Shown here: positions 15,131 to 23,747 of the stretch, piece by piece
Numbering within the stretch: the first letter of the stretch is position 1
Layout of the letters: each line of letters opens with the position of its first letter
NCBI RefSeq assembly: GCF_009789195.1
Contig: NZ_WSTC01000014.1
Location: forward strand, 89,719 to 153,718
Reading direction: 5' to 3'
DNA: 64,000 nucleotides
Source of the DNA: Paenibacillus sp. MMS18-CY102
GTDB lineage: Bacteria; Bacillota; Bacilli; Paenibacillales; Paenibacillaceae
Made by a program: the position numbers and the translations under genes
Notes under the pieces: model-generated
Databases searched by the model: none
What the model was told of the DNA's origin: nothing
The model's input: only the letters and a program-made list of their open reading frames with translations

Positions 15131-16276
15131 TTAATTATTGCGCGGAGGAAGCGGGCCCAAGTACTGATACAACTGGCACTCAATGCGCCCGTTGAACAGC
15201 TTGCGCTTCTTATCGGCATTCCGTGTAAAATGATGCTCAAACTGCTTCTCCGGACTGATCGCGAACAGCGACCAGTTTTGGAGCATCAAATAGGAGAAGC
15301 CGAGCTGGCGGATCAATTTCTCCGCTTCCTTCTGGTCGGCTAACCGCTCGCCATATGGCGGGTTCGTAACAATCACGCCGTAGGAACCTTGCGGCTGCGC
15401 TTTGGCAACAGACAGGTTGCGCAGCTTGATCTCTTTGGCGAAGCCGGCTTTCTTCACTGCGGCCTCGGCTACTTCGATCGCATTCGGATCGATGTCGGAG
15501 CCTGCGATGTCGAGCGGAATATCATCGTTCACGGAGTCGAACGCTTCTTCGCGTGCCCGCGACCACATCTCCTCCGTTACGAGCGGCCAATGCTCGCTGT
15601 TAAACGAGCGGCGAAGCCCTGGCGCAATGTTCCAGCCGATCATCGCGGCTTCGACGAGGAACGTGCCTGAGCCGCAGAACGGATCATACAGCGGGCGATG
15701 CGGCGCCCAGCGGCTGAGCTGGAGAATGGCCGCAGCCATCGTTTCCTTCAGCGGCGCTTCGGTGACGAGGCGGCGGTAGCCCCGTTTGTGCAGGCCAGGG
15801 CCTGTCGTGTCCAGCGTCAGCAGCGCGCGGTCGTTGAGCATAATCACTTCGATGACGAAGCGGGCGCCGTCCTCTGGGAACCATTCGGTGCCGTAGCGCT
15901 CTTTCATTTTTTCAACGACCGCTTTCTTCACGATCTTCTGGCAAGCCGGCACGCTCGACAGCTGCGACTTGTGGGAACGCCCTTCGACTGGGAATTCGCC
16001 ATTGTTTGGAATCCAGTCCGGCCAATCGAGCGCCTTTGTGCCCTCGAACAGCTCGTCGAACGTGGTCGCTTCGAACTCTCCCATTTTGATCAGCACCCGG
16101 TCAGAGGTTCGCAGCCAAAGGTTGGTGCGGCATATGTCCTCAGGACCGCCTGTAAACGTTACTCTTCCGTTTTCTACGGTCATATCCTCGTAGCCAAGCT
16201 CCTTGAGCTCGCGCGCGACGATCGCCTCAAGCCCCATCGGAGCGGTAGCGATTAATTGTAATTTGCGCTCTGTCAT
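15131..16276 (-). CDS. THUMP-domain class I RNA methyltransferase (RlmL/YpsC-like)
   Basis: Residues about 5-160 hold the N-terminal domain and THUMP region (LQLIATAPMGLEAIVARELKEL and an RTNLWLRTSDRV strand). The Rossmann methyltransferase follows with YDPFCGSGTFLVEAAM (SAM motif) and catalytic VTNPPYGERL. This is the fold of enzymes that make N2-methylguanosine in 23S rRNA (RlmL, position 2445 in E. coli) and of Bacillus YpsC. Two ATGs occur six bases apart; the inner one (16276) is better spaced after GGGG. It ends with an LPPRNN tail. A minus-strand tandem hairpin follows. Confidence 0.9.
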   Translation of the reverse strand: MTERKLQLIATAPMGLEAIVARELKELGYEDMTVENGRVTFTGGPEDICRTNLWLRTSDRVLIKMGEFEATTFDELFEGTKALDWPDWIPNNGEFPVEGRSHKSQLSSVPACQKIVKKAVVEKMKERYGTEWFPEDGARFVIEVIMLNDRALLTLDTTGPGLHKRGYRRLVTEAPLKETMAAAILQLSRWAPHRPLYDPFCGSGTFLVEAAMIGWNIAPGLRRSFNSEHWPLVTEEMWSRAREEAFDSVNDDIPLDIAGSDIDPNAIEVAEAAVKKAGFAKEIKLRNLSVAKAQPQGSYGVIVTNPPYGERLADQKEAEKLIRQLGFSYLMLQNWSLFAISPEKQFEHHFTRNADKKRKLFNGRIECQLYQYLGPLPPRNN

Positions 16277-16403
16277 AGTCATCCCCGTTTCGTATCATGG
16301 GCGGCTGCTGCAATCGTACAGTTGTGCGCCACCGGTCAAAATCATACAATCAAGTATAGGATAAAAGAGCAATCTTGTACAAACCTGAGTTGGAGGAACG
16401 GCT

Positions 16404-17066
16404 ATGAACCAAAACGGTCATGAAGAAGAAGCATCCGTCCAAAGCGCAGAACGCTACGTGGACGGCTTGTTCGCAGAGGACGAGCAGTGGACGAAAGTAA
16501 GGGAACAACTGGCGGCTAATGGAATGCCAGACATATCGGTGGAACCCGGCTATGGCCGGCTGCTTACGCTTCTAGTGCGCGCTTCCGGCGTGCAGGATGC
16601 GCTCGAAATTGGCGCGCTTGGCGGCTATAGCGGCATTTGCCTGGCACGCGGCATTCGTGAGGGTGGCTCGCTCGTATCGCTGGAGCTCAAGGCCGAGTTC
16701 GCCGAAGTCGCGAAGCGCAATATGGAGGCAGCCGGGTTCGGCGATGCCGTCGAATACCGGATTGGGGATGCGATGCAATCGCTGGAGCAGCTTGCGGAAG
16801 AAGGCAGGAAATTCGACTTCTTCTTCATCGATGCGGACAAAGGCGGTTATCCCGCATACCTCGAATGGGCGATTAAGCTTGCGCGGCCAGGAGCGGTCAT
16901 TGCTGCGGATAATACGTTGCTTCGAGGCAAAACGATCGACATGTCGCGTACAGGCCCCTCGGTGCTTGCGATTCGGGCGTTTAACGAAGCGATTGCAAAT
17001 GATGAGCGGCTCATTGGCGCGATGCTGCCGTCTTATGATGGGCTGGCGCTAGCAGTCGTAAAGTAG
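16404..17066 (+). CDS. O-methyltransferase family 3 (caffeoyl-CoA OMT/YrrM-like)
   Basis: A 220-aa SAM-dependent methyltransferase with motif I ALEIGALGGYSGICLARGI, the acidic SLELKAEFAEVAKRN and metal-site FFFIDADKGGYPAYLEWA plus AADNTLLRGK. Family members methylate catechols or, in the YrrM/TrmR branch, tRNA 5-hydroxyuridine. I cannot assign the substrate. It is divergent from the rRNA methyltransferase, with 127 bp between the two starts, and has its own terminator. Confidence 0.88.
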   Translation: MNQNGHEEEASVQSAERYVDGLFAEDEQWTKVREQLAANGMPDISVEPGYGRLLTLLVRASGVQDALEIGALGGYSGICLARGIREGGSLVSLELKAEFAEVAKRNMEAAGFGDAVEYRIGDAMQSLEQLAEEGRKFDFFFIDADKGGYPAYLEWAIKLARPGAVIAADNTLLRGKTIDMSRTGPSVLAIRAFNEAIANDERLIGAMLPSYDGLALAVVK

Positions 17067-17087
17067 CTAACAATCAAATCGAAAAAT

Positions 17088-17130
17088 GGCCACGAAGCGT
17101 TGAAAACTAACGCTTGCGTGGCCTTTTTTT
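17088..17130 (+). terminator. Bidirectional terminator
   Basis: GGCCACG-AAGCGTT and AACGCTT-CGTGGCC around GAAAACT are followed by seven T on plus and ATTTTT on minus, between two convergent genes. Confidence 0.93.
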
Positions 17131-18343
17131 ACGAGCTGGCTGTCTGAGGCTCCTTCCGGCGGAGCAGCGTGCGGTACACCCAGAACGCATTCGCGAACAT
17201 GAACACGGCTGAGATGAGGAACAGCCCCTCGATGCCTGTCCAGCCTGAGAGCACGCCGCCGGTAATTGGTCCGACCATATTCCCTAGCCCGAGCGTGCTG
17301 CTGTTGAAGCTGAATGCACGCGTAGCCATGCCTTCGGGCGCGTATTTGCGGAGCAACGCGTTAACCGATGGAACGAGCCCGCCGAGGAAAATGCCGAGCG
17401 CAAAGCGGGAAAGCAGAAGCTGCCATACGGTATGGACGAAAGCTTGCGGAATGAACATGACCGCTGCGCCAATAAGCGCGATACCGAGTATTTTCTCGCC
17501 GCCGACCCGATCGCTCAGCCTGCCCAGCAGCGGGGATGAGATCATGTTGGACAAGCCGGTCACGGAACCAACGAAGCCGGCGTAGAATGCTAAGTTCTCG
17601 GTCGTTCCATGCAGCTTTTGCACATAGAGAGGAATTAATGTCATCGGGCTCATCATAGCGAACTGAATGAGGAACGTAACGGCGTATAACGCCGGAATTT
17701 GTGGGACGCGGCTAAGCCTGCGCAGCCCTTCGGTGACGGACATTTGCACTTTGGCTGCTGCTGCCTCCCGGTTAAAGTTCTCTTTGACTACGAACATGGA
17801 CAGCAGCGAAGCGAGGAACAACAGCGTTCCCGTAATATAAAAGATAGGGCGGAAGCCGACGGCGTCAGCCAGCAGCCCGCCGATGAAAGGACCGAGAATC
17901 GTGCCTGCGATGGCACCCGATTGGAGCGTGCCCATTGCGAAGCCAATTCGGTTCTTGGGCGTAGTCGTGGACACAAGCGAGACGGATGCGGGATTAAATC
18001 CGGATATAGTCCCGTTTACCATCCGCAGCAGCAGCAACTGCCAGGGACCGGTGGCGAATCCCATGAGCACCATGACAGCGGCCATGCCGAATCCGGAACG
18101 AAGCAGCATTGGCTTGCGCCCGATTCGGTCAGAGAGCTTGCCCCAGAACGGTTGGAACACGAACGATGTTACAAAATTAGCTGCAAAAATAACGCCGGAC
18201 CACATCGCGACATTGTGTTCGCCATGGACGCCGAGGTCACTTTGCAAATAAAGGCTGAGAAAGGGAATGATCATGGTCATGCCTGCCATGACGAGAAATT
18301 GGCCGATCCATAAGACGATTAAGTTTTTTTTCCATTGCTCCAT
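17129..18343 (-). CDS. MFS transporter, drug-exporter type
   Basis: The 404-aa protein has twelve predicted helices in two halves. It has major facilitator motif A in the first cytoplasmic loop (GKLSDRIGRKPML), a second copy in the other half (GRLSDRVGGEKIL) and a motif C-like AGTILGPFIGGLLAD in helix 5, typical of H+-antiporters such as MdtG/YitG drug exporters. The ATG at 18343 lies after GGGAGGTGAAGGAT, much better than the in-frame ATG 22 codons upstream. Substrate unknown. It is divergent from hemE, with 179 bp between the two starts. Confidence 0.9.
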   Translation of the reverse strand: MEQWKKNLIVLWIGQFLVMAGMTMIIPFLSLYLQSDLGVHGEHNVAMWSGVIFAANFVTSFVFQPFWGKLSDRIGRKPMLLRSGFGMAAVMVLMGFATGPWQLLLLRMVNGTISGFNPASVSLVSTTTPKNRIGFAMGTLQSGAIAGTILGPFIGGLLADAVGFRPIFYITGTLLFLASLLSMFVVKENFNREAAAAKVQMSVTEGLRRLSRVPQIPALYAVTFLIQFAMMSPMTLIPLYVQKLHGTTENLAFYAGFVGSVTGLSNMISSPLLGRLSDRVGGEKILGIALIGAAVMFIPQAFVHTVWQLLLSRFALGIFLGGLVPSVNALLRKYAPEGMATRAFSFNSSTLGLGNMVGPITGGVLSGWTGIEGLFLISAVFMFANAFWVYRTLLRRKEPQTASS

Positions 18344-18522
18344 ATCCTTCACCTCCCGCCAAGTATAGCATAGATTTATTGTCGATTCTTGGCAGGGCGG
18401 AGGACGCAATCTGACGGGATTGTCATACTATTGTCAACGAAAGCTGGCAACGGCAGTTGTTAGCAGATGCTAAAACGGGCATAATGGAAACGAAGGGAAA
18501 ATCGCAGAAATGGGGAACGGGA

Positions 18523-19596
18523 ATGAGCTATAACGACCGATTTATTCGGGCTGTCCGGCAGGAGGCCGTCGACCGGGTGCCGGTATGGTACATGCGGCAG
18601 GCTGGGCGTTATGACCCCGATTATCGGAAAATTAAAGAAAAATATTCATTGCTTGAAATATGCAGCCAGCCTGAGCTAGCAGCTGAGGTAACGATGATGC
18701 CTGTGCGCAAATTAGGTGTAGATGCTGCCATTTTGTATTCAGATATTATGAATCCGGTTGCTTCGATCGGCATCGACTTTGATATTGTTGCAAACATTGG
18801 GCCTGTCATTGCGAATCCGATTCGTTCTGCAGCCGATGTTGATCGCCTTAAGCCGATTGACGTTGAAGGGGATCTCGGGCATGTCATCGAGACGATTCGC
18901 ATTTTGGACCGGGAGCTGGACGTGCCGCTGATTACGTTCGCAGGCGCGCCATTTACGATAGCAAGCTATATCATCGAAGGACGCCCGTCCAAAAACTATT
19001 TGCGTACAAAGGCGCTCATGTACAGCGAGCCAGACGTATGGTTTAGATTGATGGACAAGCTCGGTGACATGGTTATTACATATCTGCGCGCACATATGGC
19101 AGCAGGCGGCAAGGCGTTCCAGCTGTTTGACAGCTGGGTCGGTGCGCTTGCGCCGCATGACTTCCGTACGTTCGTGCTTCCGACGATTGAACGGATCTTC
19201 TCGGAGCTGTCGGATTTGCCGCAGCCGAAGATCTACTTCCCAGGCGTTGCATCAGGCGAGCTTCTGACGGAGCTGCACGGCCTTCAAGCCGATGTGATCG
19301 GGCTGGATTGGCGTGTATCGATTCCGGAGGGGCGCCGCCGGTTGGGCGGCAAATTCGCCGTTCAAGGGAACTTGGACCCTGTCGTGCTTACGGCTCCCCA
19401 ATCGGTTATTGAAGCGCATGCAAAGGCGATTATTGACCAGGGCTTGGAGCAGCCAGGCTTTGTATTCAATCTTGGGCATGGCCTATTCCCAGAAGCTTCG
19501 CTCGATAAGCTGAAGGCATTGACCGACTTTGCCCACGATTACTCGTCACAAGCAATTGCCGCACGCACGCGGGAAGGAGAAAGCACGCATGTCTAA
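18523..19596 (+). CDS. hemE: Uroporphyrinogen decarboxylase
   Basis: This enzyme turns uroporphyrinogen III into coproporphyrinogen III in haem synthesis. The N-terminal YNDRFIRAVRQEAVDRVPVW with VWYMRQAGRYDPDYR is the substrate-binding signature. The conserved ILYSDIMNP, FAGAPFTIASYIIEG, FDSWVGALAP and FNLGHGLFPE segments follow. The ATG at 18523 is chosen by family length (357 aa), although the ribosome binding site is weak (GGGGAACGGG); an in-frame ATG at 18484 would add 13 residues. It overlaps hemH by 8 bp, so the two are translationally coupled as in Bacillus hemEHY. Confidence 0.95.
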   Translation: MSYNDRFIRAVRQEAVDRVPVWYMRQAGRYDPDYRKIKEKYSLLEICSQPELAAEVTMMPVRKLGVDAAILYSDIMNPVASIGIDFDIVANIGPVIANPIRSAADVDRLKPIDVEGDLGHVIETIRILDRELDVPLITFAGAPFTIASYIIEGRPSKNYLRTKALMYSEPDVWFRLMDKLGDMVITYLRAHMAAGGKAFQLFDSWVGALAPHDFRTFVLPTIERIFSELSDLPQPKIYFPGVASGELLTELHGLQADVIGLDWRVSIPEGRRRLGGKFAVQGNLDPVVLTAPQSVIEAHAKAIIDQGLEQPGFVFNLGHGLFPEASLDKLKALTDFAHDYSSQAIAARTREGESTHV

Positions 19597-20548
19597 CTCG
19601 CGAATTGGCGTCCTTGTTATGTCTTATGGCACGCCACAAAGCATGGATGATGTTGAAACGTATTACACGCATATTCGCCGCGGTCATCCGCCAACCCAGG
19701 AGCAGCTCGACGAGCTGCGCGGCCGTTATGAGGCAATCGTAGGCGGCGTGTTCCCGCTGCGGGCGAATACAGACCAACAAGTCGCTTCGCTGCAGGATAA
19801 GCTAGAGCAGGTTGCGCCGAATCAATATGTTTGTTATCAAGGCCTGAAGCATGCGAAGCCCTATATTGAAGACGGTGTTGCCCAAATGGCGGCGGATGGC
19901 ATCAAGCAGGCGATTAGCATCGTACTGGCGCCACATTATTCGATTATGAGCGTCGGCGGCTATAACAAGCGGGCGCAAGAGAAGGCAGCAGAGCTTGGCA
20001 TTACGATGGCCAGCGTGGAATCGTATCACCTGCATCCTGAGCTAGTGGCTGCACTGGCAGAGCGGGTGCAAGATGGCCTGAAGCGCCTGGCAAATACGGC
20101 TGAGCAGGAACGTGGAGCATCGTCGAACGTTCGGACGAAAGTGCTGTTCAGCGCGCACAGCTTGCCGGAGAAGATTCGTGAGATGAACGATCCGTATGAA
20201 CGCCAGCTGTTAGAAACATCTGCTGCGGTTGCGGAAGCGGCGGGCGTGGCTGACTGGCAGTTCACTTGGCAAAGTGCTGGAAGAACGCGTGAGCCTTGGC
20301 TTGGCCCTGACGTGCTAGAGACGTTGAAGGCTCTCCGTGAGGAAGGGTACGAAGCGGCGTTAGTTGCGCCGATTGGTTTCGTGTCTGACCATCTAGAGGT
20401 ATTGTACGATCTGGATATCGAAGCGAAGGCATTCACGCGCGAACTGGACATGGCGCTGGAGCGGATAGCGATGCTGAACAGCGATCCCCGTTACATGGCG
20501 ACGCTTGCGGATGCCGTGGTTGAAGCGGCGGGCAAGCTCGTGCAATAA
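19589..20548 (+). CDS. hemH: Coproporphyrin ferrochelatase
   Basis: A 319-aa class I ferrochelatase that inserts iron, in Gram-positives normally into coproporphyrin III. Key features are IGVLVMSYGTPQSMDDVETYY, the metal-site histidine in FSAHSLPEKI, and the acidic pair in GFVSDHLEVLYDLDIEA. The start lies within the end of hemE with AAGGAGAA upstream. The third Bacillus gene of this operon, the coproporphyrinogen oxidase hemY, is not downstream; a CapA-like gene with its own promoter follows instead. Confidence 0.94.
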   Translation: MSNSRIGVLVMSYGTPQSMDDVETYYTHIRRGHPPTQEQLDELRGRYEAIVGGVFPLRANTDQQVASLQDKLEQVAPNQYVCYQGLKHAKPYIEDGVAQMAADGIKQAISIVLAPHYSIMSVGGYNKRAQEKAAELGITMASVESYHLHPELVAALAERVQDGLKRLANTAEQERGASSNVRTKVLFSAHSLPEKIREMNDPYERQLLETSAAVAEAAGVADWQFTWQSAGRTREPWLGPDVLETLKALREEGYEAALVAPIGFVSDHLEVLYDLDIEAKAFTRELDMALERIAMLNSDPRYMATLADAVVEAAGKLVQ

Positions 20549-20617
20549 ACACGCGATATAATTGAATAGACCGTCAATGGCGCCAAAACTGTGTGACATG
20601 GACGGCTGTAATGCTGG

Positions 20618-20623
20618 TATAAT
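20618..20623 (+). promoter_or_regulatory. Probable -10 box for the CapA-like gene
   Basis: A consensus TATAAT lies 68 bp upstream of the start. GTGACA nearby is too far (19 bp) to be a good -35, so the promoter is only a suggestion. Confidence 0.4.
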
Positions 20624-20690
20624 GGGTGAAGTCCTGTTATGCCTTTTTTTTTATAAAATTGCCCTATTAGCCCTTATCGGAGGTCTGGTC

Positions 20691-22073
20691 ATGTACGTAT
20701 CGCGTTCGGATTCGCAGCAGCAGAACAAGAAACGGCGACGGAGGCGATTGCGCCGGCTGGTCGTTATTAACTTCACAATGCTTGCACTCATCTTAATACT
20801 AGGCGCTGTATTCTGGTCGACGATTTTCCCTTCCAATCAATCCCGAAGCGGCGCGTCGAATAAGCCAGGGCATGAGCGTGCAGACAATGCCGAGGCTACT
20901 GCCCCAAGCCAAGCGGGGAAGGGAGGCGAGCCTGAACCGAAAGATCAGACGGAGCCGACCAGTGACGGGCAGCAGCCGAAGGCAGAGGAGACAAACAAGC
21001 CAGAGGGCACAACGGATGGCCCTGCTGATTCTGAATCGGAAGCGACAGATCCAGCCAAACCGGACGATTCCGGCGAGCAACCGCCAGCAACAACCGGCAA
21101 TCAGTCGGGGGCGGGAACGGATGATCCAACGGCAGCGGTTAACTTGGCTTTCGTAGGCGATATTTTGCTAGGTTCATCTGTGGAGACGACTATGCGCAGC
21201 CAAGGTTTTGGATATCCGTTCTCAGGTGCTCTTGATTTGTTGGCTGGAGCGGACCTGACCGCAGGAAATTTGGAAGGCCCGATCACGACGCGGGGAGTCC
21301 CTGCACAAAATAAACAGTATGTGTTTAAAGGCGCACCTGATTTGCTGAAATCGCTGACGGATTCCGGTTTTGATGTCGTATCGTTAGCGAATAATCATAC
21401 ATTAGATCAAGGCGCTGAAGGCTTGCTGGATACGATCAAGCACCTGGATAAAGCCGGTCTGCCGCATATGGGTGGCGGAAACAATGATGCCGAAGCGTTT
21501 GCGCCAGTTATTCTGGAAGCGAATGGCGTAAAGGTCGCTTATATCGGCCTTAGCCGCGTTGTGCCTGAGACGAATTGGAAAGCTGACAAAGACCATCCGG
21601 GCGTTGCCGAGACGTATGATTCGACGCGTGCAGTTGCAGCGATAAAGAGAGCGAAGGAAGAAGCGAATCTCGTTGTCATTATGGTCCATTGGGGCGTAGA
21701 ACGGGCGGAGAAGCCAGTTGAGCACCAGACGACGCTAGCACGGCAATATATTGATGCGGGGGCGGACCTGGTTATCGGCAGCCATCCTCACGTCCTGCAA
21801 GGCTTCGAGCAATACAAAGGCAAATGGATTGCCTACAGCCTTGGCAATTTCGTATTCAATGAAACCGCAACGCCGCGCACGAAGGATACTGGCGTGCTTA
21901 ATGCAGCATGTACGAAATCCGGCGAATGCAAGCTAACGATTCATCCGATGGTGGCGAAGCAATCCCGCCCAGCCCCGGCTGATGCGGAGAAGTCGAAGGA
22001 TATCATCGGCTACCTGTCCCGGATCTCGTTAGGTGCGAAGGTCGACCAGGCTGGCCATATTATTTCAAAATAA
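20691..22073 (+). CDS. CapA/PgsA-like membrane-anchored metallophosphatase-fold protein
   Basis: The protein has a basic cytoplasmic start (QNKKRRRRRLRRL), one transmembrane helix (about residues 24-46), a long disordered P/E/T/D-rich extracellular linker (about 50-145) and a CapA domain. The domain shows LAFVGDILLGSSVE, GNLEGPIT, VSLANNHTLDQG, IMVHWGVE, DLVIGSHPHVLQG and YSLGNFVF, the full set of metal-site motifs. Homologues take part in poly-gamma-glutamate or capsule anchoring. No other capsule gene is adjacent. GGAGGT seven bases before ATG 20691 sets the start. Confidence 0.9.
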   Translation: MYVSRSDSQQQNKKRRRRRLRRLVVINFTMLALILILGAVFWSTIFPSNQSRSGASNKPGHERADNAEATAPSQAGKGGEPEPKDQTEPTSDGQQPKAEETNKPEGTTDGPADSESEATDPAKPDDSGEQPPATTGNQSGAGTDDPTAAVNLAFVGDILLGSSVETTMRSQGFGYPFSGALDLLAGADLTAGNLEGPITTRGVPAQNKQYVFKGAPDLLKSLTDSGFDVVSLANNHTLDQGAEGLLDTIKHLDKAGLPHMGGGNNDAEAFAPVILEANGVKVAYIGLSRVVPETNWKADKDHPGVAETYDSTRAVAAIKRAKEEANLVVIMVHWGVERAEKPVEHQTTLARQYIDAGADLVIGSHPHVLQGFEQYKGKWIAYSLGNFVFNETATPRTKDTGVLNAACTKSGECKLTIHPMVAKQSRPAPADAEKSKDIIGYLSRISLGAKVDQAGHIISK

Positions 22074-22092
22074 CGGTTGGGAGAGTGAAGCC

Positions 22093-22830
22093 GTGCGAAA
22101 CCCGTGTGTAGCGCATCGTGGCTGGTCAGGCAAAGCGCCGGAAAATACGCTCGCCGCGATGCGATTGGCGATGGAGGAGCACGATTTATTTTGGATCGAA
22201 ATCGATGTTCAACTGTCTAAGGACGGCATTCCGGTTGTTATTCATGACTATACGCTCGGCCGAACGACGAACGGAAGTGGCGAGGTTCGGGCGCATACGG
22301 CTGCCCAACTGCAGCGGCTTGATGCAGGCAGTTGGTACAGCGAGGCGTTTCAAGGAGAACCAGTGCCGACATTGGAGCAAGTGCTTGCAATTACATGCGG
22401 GCGCTGCCGGCTCAATATCGAGCTGAAGACGGATGGGCGTTACGCAGGGCTGGCGGATAAAGTGCTCCAGTTGCTCTATCAATACAGCTTGCAGCATGAT
22501 GCCGTGCTTACCTCGTTTCATGTCCCTTCCTTGCTAGAGGTTCGCAAGCTGAACGGCGAAGTTGCTACCGGGCTAATTATCGATGGCTGGCGCGAGAACC
22601 TAATAGATGAGCTGCAACAGATGAAAGCGGGCTTCATCTCGCTTGGCTACCCACATGCTACGCCTAAGCGCATACAGGCGCTTAAGGCAGCCAAAATTCA
22701 GACGATGCTCTGGACGTTAAACGATGCAAAAACGATCAAAAAATATGCGGCGCTTGATCCCGATGTCATGATTTGCACGAATTACCCCGACAAATGGCGG
22801 GAGGGCACGTCAGGAGCTACAAAAAGATGA
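22093..22830 (+). CDS. Glycerophosphodiester phosphodiesterase
   Basis: A 245-aa GDPD TIM barrel without a signal peptide, so probably cytoplasmic. Catalytic signature: AHRGWSGKAPENTLAAM (His-Arg, Glu), IEIDVQLSKDGIPVVIHDYTLGRTTNG split over two strands (Glu, Asp, His), and LNIELKTDG. It hydrolyses deacylated phospholipids to glycerol-3-phosphate and an alcohol. The start is GTG at 22093 with GGGAGAG upstream. The next gene overlaps by 4 bp (ATGA), so the two are translationally coupled. Confidence 0.92.
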   Translation: MRNPCVAHRGWSGKAPENTLAAMRLAMEEHDLFWIEIDVQLSKDGIPVVIHDYTLGRTTNGSGEVRAHTAAQLQRLDAGSWYSEAFQGEPVPTLEQVLAITCGRCRLNIELKTDGRYAGLADKVLQLLYQYSLQHDAVLTSFHVPSLLEVRKLNGEVATGLIIDGWRENLIDELQQMKAGFISLGYPHATPKRIQALKAAKIQTMLWTLNDAKTIKKYAALDPDVMICTNYPDKWREGTSGATKR

Positions 22831-23735
22831 ATCTATTGGATTGGCAAAGTTGGCTGCATGATACGAATTGGATGTGGGGAGGCTCGGAGGGGCAAATCCC
22901 CCGGGCCATCATCGGTGTCGTTGGCGGGGCGTGCGTAGGCTGGCTAGCGGTTCGCAAGCGAGCCTTGACGGTGTCAGGAGCGCTGGCTGCGGCTGTTATG
23001 GGGGCGTGGTATACAACGTTCGGAGGCCTGTTATGGTTCGCGACGCTGCTCATGTTCTTCGTCACGTCCACGCTGCTGTCCCGTTGGAAGAAGCATCATC
23101 GCCGCAAGCAAGCTGCCGAGCAAAACTACGAGAAAAAAGGTGCTCGAGACGCAGGGCAAGTATGGGCAAATGGCGGGATTGGCCTTATTTTGTGCAGCGC
23201 ACATGCAATAAGCCCTAGCCCTTATTTGCTCGCTGCTTTCGTCGGCGTTATGGCAGCGGTGAATGCGGATACATGGGCGACGGAGGTCGGGGCATTAAGC
23301 CGGCAGCAGCCGCGCTCGGTCGTGACAGGCAAGCGCGTTTCAACTGGGACGAGCGGAGGGGTCACGCTGCTGGGGAGCAGTGCAGCTGCGATGGGGGCAA
23401 TCGTGATCGGTTTGACAGCTGGATGCCTGGCGGGTGCGGCGGGCTATCAACAGAGTAACGGCTATGCAGCATCAATTGGCCTGCTTATCGGCATTGGCGC
23501 TTTGTCAGGGTTAGCTGGGGCATTTATCGATTCTTATTTTGGCGCGACTCTCCAAGCTATGTTTCGGTGCAGCACTTGCGGGAGCGAGACGGAGCGGGCG
23601 AGCCACTGTGGACAAGCTACAACACCTGTTCGGGGTTGGGCTTGGATGAACAATGACCGAGTAAACATGTTAGCCTCGATCGCTTCTGGGGCGATCGCAT
23701 TGGGGTTAAGCTTAGCAGTCCATATTAGTGGATAA
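22827..23735 (+). CDS. DUF92 membrane protein (TIGR00297/VTE6-like)
   Basis: A 302-aa protein with six to seven hydrophobic segments. It has the DUF92 landmarks: the GALAAAVMGAWYTTFGGLLWF helix pair, ARDAGQVWANGGIGLI, NADTWATEVGALS and a late loop GAFIDSYFGATLQAMFRCSTCG. The family contains plant and cyanobacterial VTE6, a phytyl-phosphate kinase, so a prenyl-phosphate kinase activity is possible but unproven in Firmicutes. It is coupled by ATGA overlap to the glycerophosphodiesterase, hinting at a lipid-salvage unit. Confidence 0.85.
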   Translation: MNLLDWQSWLHDTNWMWGGSEGQIPRAIIGVVGGACVGWLAVRKRALTVSGALAAAVMGAWYTTFGGLLWFATLLMFFVTSTLLSRWKKHHRRKQAAEQNYEKKGARDAGQVWANGGIGLILCSAHAISPSPYLLAAFVGVMAAVNADTWATEVGALSRQQPRSVVTGKRVSTGTSGGVTLLGSSAAAMGAIVIGLTAGCLAGAAGYQQSNGYAASIGLLIGIGALSGLAGAFIDSYFGATLQAMFRCSTCGSETERASHCGQATTPVRGWAWMNNDRVNMLASIASGAIALGLSLAVHISG

Positions 23736-23747
23736 AGGGTGGGGGCA

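Noticed and set aside
14862..15134. Possible 90-aa repeat protein (ALRR-type repeats)
   Set aside because: It is produced by the two 34-bp DNA repeats; it has no ribosome binding site and unlikely composition.
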